A stretch of 43,789 bases of DNA, taken from the NCBI RefSeq assembly GCF_022810405.1, contig NZ_JALGQE010000026.1:1-43789 (forward strand), given 5' to 3'. The position numbers and the translations under genes were made by a program. The stretch's first letter is position 1; each line of letters opens with the position of its first letter. Shown one piece after another: positions 32,563-40,195 of the stretch. The stretch comes from Rhodococcus sp. ARC_M5. GTDB lineage: Bacteria; Actinomycetota; Actinomycetes; Mycobacteriales; Mycobacteriaceae. The notes beneath the pieces were generated by a model that was not told where the DNA came from, made no database searches, and saw only the letters and a program-made list of their open reading frames with translations.

Positions 32563-32661
32563 CACACTAAGCAAAGAACCTTTGTGCAACAGAGGTATTT
32601 GTGGCGAGAGACCGGCAAGTGGATCAACTTCCCGTGGTCCAACTTGCCGCTCACCACCTGA
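32563..32661 (+). pseudogene. Remnant 3' end of a phosphoribosyltransferase gene
   Basis: These 33 codons (with stop) encode HTKQRTFVQQRYLWRETG then KWINFPWSNLPLTT. This aligns without gaps to the last 32 residues of the intact phosphoribosyltransferase ending at 30746; I count 22 identical residues. Nothing upstream of 32563 continues the homology and no start codon serves it. It marks either the displaced old 3' end of that gene after an insertion, or the remains of a tandem paralogue. Confidence 0.75.
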
Positions 32662-32672
32662 GTCTGCCCGGC

Positions 32673-33707
32673 TTACTGATCGCTGACGTCGATCAACACC
32701 TTGCCGACGGTTCCGTTCTCGACGGCGTCGTGTGCTGCTGCGGTTTCGCTCAGCGAGTAGCGGTGCAGCGGTAGGCCGGTGGCCTCACCCACCTCCAGCA
32801 CACCCGCGGCTGCCGCCGCACTGACGTCCGCCTCGGCGTTACGCAGAGCCTCGTCGCCCACGGTGTAGAGCAGCACGAACTGGTATCGGGTGTTGAGCAC
32901 CATGTTCGGCCGAACGTCGAGGGTGACGGTGTCGCCGCCGTTGTTGGCGTACACCGCGATCGATGCGCGGTTCGCTCCCACGGCAGCGTTGAGTGCGGCG
33001 TTCTGTGCGGGAGCAACCTCGACGATCAGATCGATTCCGTCTTGAACCAACTCGCGGATTTCCGCTGCGGCGTCGCCGGTCTTGTAGTTCACCACGTGAT
33101 GCGCACCCGCGGCGGTGGCCAGTGCGCCCTTTTCCGGTCCGCTGACCGTCGTCACCACCGTCGCACCAGCCCAGCGGGCCAATTGGATCGCAGCATGGCC
33201 GACGGCACCGGCACCACCGGCGACGAGTACCGACTTGCCGTCCAGAGCGCCCGGGTGCAGCCGCGTGGGTCCGTCTTCGGAGACGGTCAGTGCGCGGTGC
33301 GCCGTCATCGCGGGCACGCCGAGGCTTGCGCCCACGTCGAACCCGACGCCATCAGGCAGCGGAACCACTCGGGAGGCAGGCAGGATTGCGAAAGACTGGG
33401 CCGTACCGGTCGGGCGCTGGTGCTGGGCCAGGTACACCCAGACCCGATCGCCAACGGAGACGCCGTCGACGTCGGGGCCGACCGCGTCGATCACTCCGGC
33501 ACCGTCCTGGTTCGGTACCACCTCGTCGAATGCCGGCTTCTCACCCGGCCCGGAGCCGGTCCTGTTCTTCCAGTCCGTCGGATTGACGCCCGAGACCACG
33601 ATGCGAACACGCACTTCGCCTGCGGCGGGCTCGGTCACCTCGCGATCCTTCAGCTCGAGGACGGACGAGTCGCCGGTGCGGGTGTACACAATTGCTGGAG
33701 CAGTCAT
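32673..33707 (-). CDS. NADPH:quinone reductase (zeta-crystallin-type MDR protein)
   Basis: 344 residues of the medium-chain dehydrogenase/reductase superfamily without the zinc ligands of alcohol dehydrogenases. The GroES-like domain has VVSGVNPTDWKNR, and the Rossmann domain has VLVAGGAGAVGHAAIQLARW near residues 150-170. It likely reduces quinones or enone electrophiles with NADPH. ATG 33707 (MTAPAIVYTRTGDSS) is used, since the 20 upstream codons are not family-like. It is divergent from the DinB gene. Confidence 0.9.
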   Translation of the reverse strand: MTAPAIVYTRTGDSSVLELKDREVTEPAAGEVRVRIVVSGVNPTDWKNRTGSGPGEKPAFDEVVPNQDGAGVIDAVGPDVDGVSVGDRVWVYLAQHQRPTGTAQSFAILPASRVVPLPDGVGFDVGASLGVPAMTAHRALTVSEDGPTRLHPGALDGKSVLVAGGAGAVGHAAIQLARWAGATVVTTVSGPEKGALATAAGAHHVVNYKTGDAAAEIRELVQDGIDLIVEVAPAQNAALNAAVGANRASIAVYANNGGDTVTLDVRPNMVLNTRYQFVLLYTVGDEALRNAEADVSAAAAAGVLEVGEATGLPLHRYSLSETAAAHDAVENGTVGKVLIDVSDQ

Positions 33708-33805
33708 ATCCGGTCCAACGCGCTCGGGCCGCCCCGATGTTCCCTGCCGCCACATCGGGGTAAGCATGAGTGGTCATCAGTGCTGTCAGAGAAGAAACGG
33801 ATCGC

Positions 33806-34327
33806 ATGAATCACAACGAACTGCTCACCGACGCGTTCGGCCGAATTAAGGAACTCGTCCACTCGGTATTGGACGACATCCCCGCCGCCGCTTTGACGTA
33901 TCGACCCGATGCCGACGCCAACAGCATCGCGTGGTTGCTGTGGCACCTGACGCGGGTGCAGGACGACCACATCGCGGGTGTGGCCGGGAGCGAACAGGTA
34001 TGGACGTCGGACTCGTGGTTCGAAAGCTTCGGACTTCCGTTCGACAAGTCCGACATCGGGTACGGCCAATCGTCCTCCGACGTCGCTCAGGTCACTTCGA
34101 GCGCCGATCTGCTGCGTGACTACCACGACGCCGTGCACTCGAAAACTGTTGCGTACCTGAGCAGTATCTCGACCGACGATCTGGATCGGATCGTCGACGA
34201 GAACTGGGATCCGCCGGTCACTCTGGGTGCGCGGCTGGTGTCGGTGGTGTCCGACGACCTCCAGCACGCGGGGCAGGCGTCCTACGTTCTCGGCCTGTAT
34301 ACCCGGCAGGCTCGAGATCAGGCGTAG
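33806..34327 (+). CDS. DinB / mycothiol-dependent maleylpyruvate-isomerase-like protein
   Basis: 173 residues of the DinB four-helix-bundle superfamily (DUF664-like). The metal-site histidines are visible in WHLTRVQDDHIAG (two His near residues 51-60) and DDLQHAGQASY near residue 155. Many actinobacterial members are thiol transferases using mycothiol, but the substrate cannot be read here. ATG 33806 is preceded by a GAGAAGAAA stretch. The last 10 bases overlap the converging SRPBCC gene. Confidence 0.85.
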   Translation: MNHNELLTDAFGRIKELVHSVLDDIPAAALTYRPDADANSIAWLLWHLTRVQDDHIAGVAGSEQVWTSDSWFESFGLPFDKSDIGYGQSSSDVAQVTSSADLLRDYHDAVHSKTVAYLSSISTDDLDRIVDENWDPPVTLGARLVSVVSDDLQHAGQASYVLGLYTRQARDQA

Positions 34328-34812
34328 ACCTTCTGCAGGTTCTCCAGCGTCTTGCGAATGTTGCGACGCTGGAACTGCGGGAACGTCTTACCGCTGGTGA
34401 CGATCTTGTCGAACACGAGAGCCAGCGCGTCGGGCCACTTCGTCCGGTCGTCGGTCCAGGTCTCGGTCACTTTTGTGCCACCCGCGACCGGTTCGAAGTC
34501 GTAACGCCAGGTTGCGTTCGCACCCTTGATCTTCGGAGCGCTCTTGCCGATGGCGTGGACTCGGAACTCGAAGGTCTTGCCAGGCTCGGCCGCGGTGACG
34601 GTGCAGCGAGTGACCCACTTCGCTCGGCCGCGCTTGTTGGTTCCGTCGAACACCATTCCCACGTAGGCACTCTCGCGGGGTTCGTGGACGGTGGCACCTC
34701 TGTTTTCCGGGCTCCATTCACCCATCCGCGTGGGGTCGCTGATCGCGGCGTACAGCGTGTTCGGATCGGAAGCGACGACGATGCTGTCCGAGACGGTGAG
34801 TTCGCGGCTCAT
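34318..34812 (-). CDS. SRPBCC (polyketide-cyclase/START-like) family protein
   Basis: 164 residues with the SRPBCC ligand-binding fold. The lead strand and helix are VSDSIVVASDPNTLYAAISD, then MGEWSPENRGA and the typical closing helix with TFPQFQRRNIRKTLENLQ. Such proteins bind hydrophobic ligands; no catalytic motif is seen. Its ATG overlaps the stop of the SDR gene by 4 bases (ATGA), indicating translational coupling and probably a shared pathway with the SDR enzyme. Confidence 0.88.
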   Translation of the reverse strand: MSRELTVSDSIVVASDPNTLYAAISDPTRMGEWSPENRGATVHEPRESAYVGMVFDGTNKRGRAKWVTRCTVTAAEPGKTFEFRVHAIGKSAPKIKGANATWRYDFEPVAGGTKVTETWTDDRTKWPDALALVFDKIVTSGKTFPQFQRRNIRKTLENLQKVYA

Positions 34813-35645
34813 GACGAGGCTCCCTTGCGGGCGTTCTTGCCCAGGCCGGGGTGAATGCGAGTGAGCATGGGCACCAACACCGTTCGCGGGGTGATCTGCG
34901 CGAAGATGGACCCGATGCGGTTGGCCGCTCCCGGAATCGACACCATGCGCCCCTTGGCCATGTCGTCGACGGCGGTCCTGGCCACCGTTTCCGCGTCCAC
35001 CCACATGATCGGTGGAAGTGCCTTCTCTGCTTCGTCTTTCGGGAAGCCTGCGGCCTCACCGAACCCGGTGTGTACCGGTCCGGGGCACAGCGCGGTGGCG
35101 GTGACACCGGTTCCACGCAGTTCACCGGTCAGAGACTGTGTGTACGAGAGCACGAATGCCTTGCATGCGCCGTAGCCGGCCTGCCCGGGCAAGGGCTGGA
35201 ACGCGGCGGTCGAGGCGACGTTGAGCAGTGCGCCGCGTCGTCGTTCGATCATGCCGGGGAGGAAGCGGGTGCAGAGGTCCGCGACGGCGACGACGTCGAC
35301 CTCGATCATATTCATCTCGGCGTCCGGATCCGATTCTGCGACCGGTCCGAGGGTGGAGAGTCCGGCGTTGTTGATCAGGATGTCCGGGATCAGGCCGAGA
35401 TCGGTGATGCGGCCGAGCAGTTCGGCGCGCACAGTGCGGTCGGAGAGGTCGGCAGCGAGCACTTCGGCTCGAACTCCCCGTGCTCGGATCTCCTGTGCCA
35501 ACTCGTCGAGCTTGTCGGCACGCCGAGCGACGAGAGTGACGCCGTGGCCTCGGGATGCGAGCACGCGGGCGATCGCGGCTCCGATTCCCGAGGACGCTCC
35601 GGTTACGACGGCTGTCCGATCAGGGACAGGACGAGGAAGGCTCAT
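34809..35645 (-). CDS. Short-chain dehydrogenase/reductase
   Basis: 278 residues of a classical SDR. The cofactor motif is TGASSGIG near residues 15-22, NNAG is near 92, the catalytic Ser lies in LLNVASTAAF, and YGACK holds the Tyr and Lys. Arg residues after the second strand (VARRADKL) suggest NADP(H) preference. The C-terminal ~60 residues resemble mycobacterial SDRs near lipid genes. ATG 35645 is favoured, with an in-frame GTG at 35654 as alternative. It is coupled to the SRPBCC gene. Confidence 0.9.
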   Translation of the reverse strand: MSLPRPVPDRTAVVTGASSGIGAAIARVLASRGHGVTLVARRADKLDELAQEIRARGVRAEVLAADLSDRTVRAELLGRITDLGLIPDILINNAGLSTLGPVAESDPDAEMNMIEVDVVAVADLCTRFLPGMIERRRGALLNVASTAAFQPLPGQAGYGACKAFVLSYTQSLTGELRGTGVTATALCPGPVHTGFGEAAGFPKDEAEKALPPIMWVDAETVARTAVDDMAKGRMVSIPGAANRIGSIFAQITPRTVLVPMLTRIHPGLGKNARKGASS

Positions 35646-35695
35646 GGCTCCCACCGTAGCGAACGCCCGCTGTGCAGTGCATTCGAACCGCGCTT

Positions 35696-35714
35696 GTAGG
35701 TTAGCCTTGACTTA
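35696..35714. promoter_or_regulatory. IdeR/DtxR-type iron box
   Basis: GTAGGTTAGCCTTGACTTA matches 14 of 19 positions of the IdeR/DtxR consensus TTAGGTTAGCCTAACCTAA, with an unbroken TAGGTTAGCCT half. It lies 32 bases before the siderophore-binding lipoprotein start, where repression by iron-loaded IdeR would be expected. Confidence 0.75.
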
Positions 35715-35746
35715 CTCTTAACCCGCTGATCCGTCGAGAGGTATCC

Positions 35747-36796
35747 ATGTTCTCTGCTCCAACGGCCGGTGAACGCTTCACTCGCCGTGCGTCCCTGCTG
35801 TCCGCGCTCGCTGTGTCGGCCCTGGTGGTCGGTGGATGTTCGTCTGCCGACACGGCTGAGCCAGAACAGGCCGGGGGCGGCGACTTTGCCGCCGTCACCA
35901 TCGATTCGGCCCTGGGGCAGGCGGTCATCACCGAGAAGCCTGAGCGCATCGTGACGCTCGGGCAGGGTTCGGCCGAGACGGCGATCGCGCTGGGGACGGT
36001 CCCGGTCGGCGTCGAGGAGTACTCGTGGGGTGCCGACGAATCGGGATATCTGCCGTGGGTTCACGACGCAGTCACCGAGTTGGGTGCCGAACTTCCCGAA
36101 CAATTCACCGGTGGAACCGAACTCAACATCGAAGCTGTTGCTGCTCTCGAGCCGGATCTGATCCTGGCACCGTGGTCGGGCGTCACGCAGGATCAGTTCG
36201 ACAAGCTCAGTGCCTTTGCCCCGGTGGTTGCGTACGAGGAGCAGCCGTGGACAACGACCTGGGAAGACCAGATCACCGTGATCGGCAAGGCCATGGGTGA
36301 GGAGCAGAAGGCTGCGGAGGAGATCGACAAGATCGAGAGCCGCTTCGCCGACGCCGCCGCTCAGCACCCCGAGTATGCGGACGTGAGCTTTTCGTACATT
36401 TACAACACCGGTCCCGGGACGCTGGGCGTGTTCCTGGCCGACGAGCAGCGCGTCGCGATGGTCCGCGGCCTCGGGCTGCAGGTCGATCCGGTGGTGAACA
36501 CGCTCGACGAGACCGAGGGCACCGACTCGTCGGTGATCGGGTTGGAAAATGCGAATCTGCTGAACGACTCGGACTTGATCTTCACCTTCTACTCGGATCC
36601 GCAGAACCGCACCGACACCGAGAATCAGCCTGCTTACCAGCAGATTCCGGCTGTGTCCCGCGGTTCGGTCGTTGCGCCGACGGATCAGTCGTTCGTCACC
36701 GGGTCGTCCATCATCAATCCGCTGACGGTGCCGTGGGCACTCGAGCGATACGTGCCGATGATCGACGAGGCTGTCGCGAAGCTCGATACGAAGTAG
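35747..36796 (+). CDS. Iron-siderophore ABC transporter substrate-binding lipoprotein
   Basis: 349 residues of the FecB/FepB (PBP class III) family. The N-terminal lipoprotein signal has lipobox VGGC (Cys near residue 28), followed by ITEKPERIVTLGQGSAETA and the mature domain with EPDLILAPWSG. It should capture a ferric siderophore outside the membrane. GAGAGG (35736-35741) precedes the ATG. No permease or ATPase gene lies beside it, so it must work with a transporter encoded elsewhere. The iron box upstream indicates induction under iron limitation. Confidence 0.92.
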   Translation: MFSAPTAGERFTRRASLLSALAVSALVVGGCSSADTAEPEQAGGGDFAAVTIDSALGQAVITEKPERIVTLGQGSAETAIALGTVPVGVEEYSWGADESGYLPWVHDAVTELGAELPEQFTGGTELNIEAVAALEPDLILAPWSGVTQDQFDKLSAFAPVVAYEEQPWTTTWEDQITVIGKAMGEEQKAAEEIDKIESRFADAAAQHPEYADVSFSYIYNTGPGTLGVFLADEQRVAMVRGLGLQVDPVVNTLDETEGTDSSVIGLENANLLNDSDLIFTFYSDPQNRTDTENQPAYQQIPAVSRGSVVAPTDQSFVTGSSIINPLTVPWALERYVPMIDEAVAKLDTK

Positions 36797-36900
36797 GTCA
36801 CCGGTCGGTCGATCGGAGCGGAGACGAACAGAATCGGCTCATGCGCGTCGTGTAATACGCTGAGCGTTTGATCGAAACATCACGCTCAACAATCTCTTTC

Positions 36901-36930
36901 AGCCCCGCACCGTGTTCTCGGTGCGGGGCT
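36901..36930. terminator. Intrinsic terminator between convergent genes
   Basis: AGCCCCGCACCG pairs perfectly with CGGTGCGGGGCT over a TGTTCT loop. GGAGTCTTTCTT follows on the plus strand. On the minus strand GAAAGAGATTG follows. It separates the siderophore-binding gene from the converging HNH gene. Confidence 0.85.
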
Positions 36931-36947
36931 GGAGTCTTTCTTCGGGC

Positions 36948-38384
36948 TTATGCGATGTGGGGGCCTGCTCGGGCGTGGGATTGTCGCGGTTGTCGGTAGG
37001 GGTCGACGGTGGCGGGTGGTACGAACCAGGGGTGGTTGTCGTTGCCGATGAACACTTCCCAGTCACTGTGGTGCATGAGTCGGTGGTGGAATCCGCAGAG
37101 TAGGACGAGGTTGTTCATGTCGGTGGGGCCGCCGTCGGCCCAGTGCCAGATGTGATGTCCTTCGGTCCAGGCGGCGGGTTTTCCGCAGCCGGGGAATGCG
37201 CAGCCGTGATCGCGGGCGGTGAGGGCTTTGCGTTGTTTGGCGGAGACGGTGCGGGCGGTGCGGGCGAGGTTGAGTGGGTTGCCGTGTTCGTCCATGACGA
37301 TGGCGGTGAGAACGCAGTCGCAGGCGAGTTGGCGGGAGGTGTTGCGGGAGAGTGGTCCCATCCACGGCAGCCAGCCGACTGACGTGCCGTCGCCGAACAG
37401 GTCGCGATAGGTGCCGCGATCGGTCGCACAGCGGTAATCTTCACTGCCACTGGCGGTGTCACTGCCACTGCCGCTGCCGTTTTCGTGGTCCTGCTCGGTT
37501 GCTGCGTGAGTGTCGATGGGGTTGCCGGTGTTGATGTCGACCGGATCGACAGTGTCGGATTCGGTTGCTGCGCGTGCGGTTTCGTCGTCTGCGATGTCGG
37601 CGTCGGCGGTGTCGGCGCTGTCGCGGAGGTCGGTGAGGTCGCGCAGGTTGATGTGCAGGTTCAGGTGCGGGCGTTCACCGCCTTCGATGGGGCGATTGCT
37701 CGAGGCGAGGTATTGGTCGAGGATGTGCCCGAAGGCGTCGGCTCTGCGTTTGGCGGGGCTGCGGTCGTCTGGGGTGCCGTCTGCGGCGGGGCGGGGTTCG
37801 GTCAGGGGTGAGAGTGCGGTGAGGAGTTTTTCTCCGGTGACGGCGTCGAAATCCATCTTCGCCACCAGACGTCCGTTCAAGGTTGTCGACGCGAAGAGTT
37901 CGTTGCGGTCGGTGTTCTCGGGTGGTGGGGTCTTGCCGCCGAACTCGTCCTCGAGTTTGGTGATCGCTGCTCGGATCCGGCCGGTGCGTGCTTCGGGCCC
38001 GGTCGCGGCGGCGATCATCGCGGTGCGGGCCATGACGCGGCCCTCTTCCGGGAGGTCCTTCGGTGGTGTTTCGGCGAAGGTGAGGATGAGCGCGGCGTGA
38101 TCGACGGACATGACGCCGGTGTTCACGGCGTCGGCGATATCGGGAAAATTCTTCAACCCGCGGGCGAGGGCGACGATCTTGGTGGCCTTGGACGGCGAGA
38201 GCAGGGTGGTGGAGGTCAGCCAGCCGGCGGGTCCGGGGAATCCGAGTTTCTCACGGGAGACGCGGGTGTCGATCTCGGCGACGAGGGCGATGCGTCGGGC
38301 CTCCAACAACTGAATCTCATGGGAAACCGTGGCGGCGTCGGCGAGGAGTTCGCTCTCGCTCAGTTGCCAGATCTCCGTGGTCAT
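36948..38384 (-). CDS. DUF222/HNH endonuclease domain protein (13E12 repeat family)
   Basis: 478 residues. The helical DUF222 domain occupies roughly residues 10-250 (LLEARRIALVAEIDTRVSRE; VMSVDHAALILTFAETPP). A Ser/Thr/Asp-rich, low-complexity linker covers about 255-325, including GSGSGSDTASGS. The C-terminal HNH nuclease has CAFPGCGKPAAWTEGHHIWH, then NNLVLLCGFHHRLMHH, with the zinc-type cysteines and catalytic histidines in place. The family is the mycobacterial 13E12 repeat group, several members of which are SOS-induced. A perfect LexA box lies 14 bases upstream of the ATG. The biological target is unknown. Confidence 0.9.
   Translation of the reverse strand: MTTEIWQLSESELLADAATVSHEIQLLEARRIALVAEIDTRVSREKLGFPGPAGWLTSTTLLSPSKATKIVALARGLKNFPDIADAVNTGVMSVDHAALILTFAETPPKDLPEEGRVMARTAMIAAATGPEARTGRIRAAITKLEDEFGGKTPPPENTDRNELFASTTLNGRLVAKMDFDAVTGEKLLTALSPLTEPRPAADGTPDDRSPAKRRADAFGHILDQYLASSNRPIEGGERPHLNLHINLRDLTDLRDSADTADADIADDETARAATESDTVDPVDINTGNPIDTHAATEQDHENGSGSGSDTASGSEDYRCATDRGTYRDLFGDGTSVGWLPWMGPLSRNTSRQLACDCVLTAIVMDEHGNPLNLARTARTVSAKQRKALTARDHGCAFPGCGKPAAWTEGHHIWHWADGGPTDMNNLVLLCGFHHRLMHHSDWEVFIGNDNHPWFVPPATVDPYRQPRQSHARAGPHIA
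37440..37481. repeat. Simple-sequence tract inside the HNH gene
   Basis: Repeated CACTGCCACTG and CTGCCGCTG units (CTG/CCA-rich hexamers) encode the Ser-Gly linker (GSGSGSDTASGS) of the DUF222-HNH protein. Repeat-number change would alter linker length in frame if whole hexamers are lost or gained. Confidence 0.5.
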
Positions 38385-38397
38385 GGAAGCAAGTGTA

Positions 38398-38413
38398 TCG
38401 AACGTGCGTTCGA
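38398..38413. promoter_or_regulatory. LexA (SOS) box
   Basis: TCGAAC-GTGC-GTTCGA is a perfect palindrome and an exact match to the actinobacterial SOS box TCGAAC-N4-GTTCGA. It lies 14 bases upstream of the HNH gene start on the minus strand, a position that would block its promoter. Confidence 0.9.
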
Positions 38414-38596
38414 CTGGCAACCATCGTTGAATCGAAAACTGTTGCCCTACTTAACTATTCGAGACTCAGAACCTGTCGGTGGGTCGTGGTAAGGGACCGT
38501 CGACTCTCGAAGTCTCCCGGGACGGCGTCGTCAGCCACGCCGAACCTGCGCGCCATTGATCTGCCAATTCGGCTGACGGTTCGAGAACCCAACGCG

Positions 38597-40068
38597 TCAG
38601 TAGACCTCGCGTTGCCGTTCCTGTTCCAGCACCTGCTCGAGGTCGCTCAATCGGTTCATCGACGACACCTGCCTCGCCGTACGGTGATTGAGCGCCAACA
38701 TCTCGCGGTGCCGGTGGACGAATGCCCAGTAGCCGGCGGTGAAGGGGCAGGCGTCGTCGCCCAGTCGCTTTTTCGGGTTGAACTCGCACGGCTTGCAGTA
38801 GTCGGTCATGCGGTTCAGGTAAGCCCCGCCCGAGGCGTAGGGCTTGGTGGCGATCACTCCGCCGTCCGCGTGTTGACTCATGCCGATCACGTTCACCGGC
38901 ATCACCCAGGCGAACCCGTCGACGAAAGCTGTTGCGAACCAGTCGGTCAACGCTCGTGGGTCCCACGCATGTTGCAGCGCAAAGTTTCCCAGGATCATCA
39001 GTCGGGGAATGTGGTGCACCCAGCCGCGGTCGCGCACGCCGTCGACGGTGCTGGACAGGCACTTCGCCACCACGGCGTCGCCGTCCAACTCCGTCAGCCA
39101 ATCCGGCAGTGGCTCATGGGCTTCGAGCTTGTTGCGCCGAGGTACTCCGGCCCCAGATGCCAGTACAGGTGCCACACGTATTCGCGCCAGCCGAGGATCT
39201 GCCGAACGAAACCCTCCACGCTCGCCAGCGGGGTGCCGTCTCGGTGGGCGTCCTCGGCTGCGTGTGCGACGTCCAACGGTTGCAGCAGGCCGAGATTGAG
39301 CGGGACCGAAAGCAGTGAGTGGGACATCGTCCAGTCGTCGGCCATCACCGCGTCCTCGTACTTACCGAAGTCGTCCAAGCGGTAATTGATGAAGTGCGAC
39401 AACGCCTCCGACGCCTCGGCCGCGGTCACTGCGAACACGCGAGGCCCATCGACTCCGACGGTATCGAGGTCCCACGAGTCGAGATCTGCACGAACCGCGT
39501 CGTCGATGGCATCCTCGGTCGGCCACCACGGTTCTTCCACACCCAGGGTCAGGCGTCCCTTCGGTGGTGGCGACTGGTTCTCGGCATCGAGGTTCCATTT
39601 ACCCGAGACCGGGTCGGCACCGTCCATCAACACATCGAACTTCTTGCGTTGCTCGCGGTAGAACGTCTCCATGCGGAAGGTCCCGCGTTCGGCCGCCCAC
39701 TCGGCGAACTCGGCCCGGGGAAGCGCGAACATCGGCGTCGGCAGAATCTCCGAGACCAGTCCCTCCTCGTGCAGCGCGGCGACGAACTTCTCCGCCGCGT
39801 GTGACGTCGGCTCGAACACCACCACGGGTTTGCCGTACTCGGCCAACCCTTCGCGATACGTCTCGGTCTGCAGGTAGGTGACGCGATCACCCAGCTCGTC
39901 GGCCAGATGACGCATCCCCGACAACACGAGATGGAGCTTCTGCCGGTGGTATCGCCGACGCCGGAACACGCGTCGGGACTCGATCATCAGCACATCTCGG
40001 TCGGCGTGCTCGTCCACCGAGTGAAAGTGTTGGCCGAGCTGATCACCGAACAACCACAGAGCGTCCAT
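38597..40068 (-). pseudogene. phrB: Fe-S (6-4) photolyase / cryptochrome (PhrB type), frameshifted
   Basis: Two overlapping frames together encode about 490 residues of a bacterial cryptochrome/photolyase. The first starts at 40068 (MDALWLFGDQLGQHF) and keeps homology through YVWHLYWHLGPEY. The second resumes with RRNKLEAHEPLPDW and runs to 38597. The break lies at 39140-39141, where one base appears missing or two extra. The C-terminal part keeps all four Fe-S cysteines: AKC, then YCKPC 88 residues later, then ACPF 13 residues on, as in Agrobacterium PhrB. Either an authentic recent pseudogene or a sequencing error. Divergent from phoD. Confidence 0.85.
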
Positions 40069-40195
40069 TCTCGGAGTGTTCTCCCGCAGCGACGACGGCA
40101 AACCAGCGTCCGGCGCATGGCCAGCTGGTGAACAATGCGGCCGACCCAGGCGCGCCTTACTTGACCACCGACCATCCATCGCATGGACTGACCCG

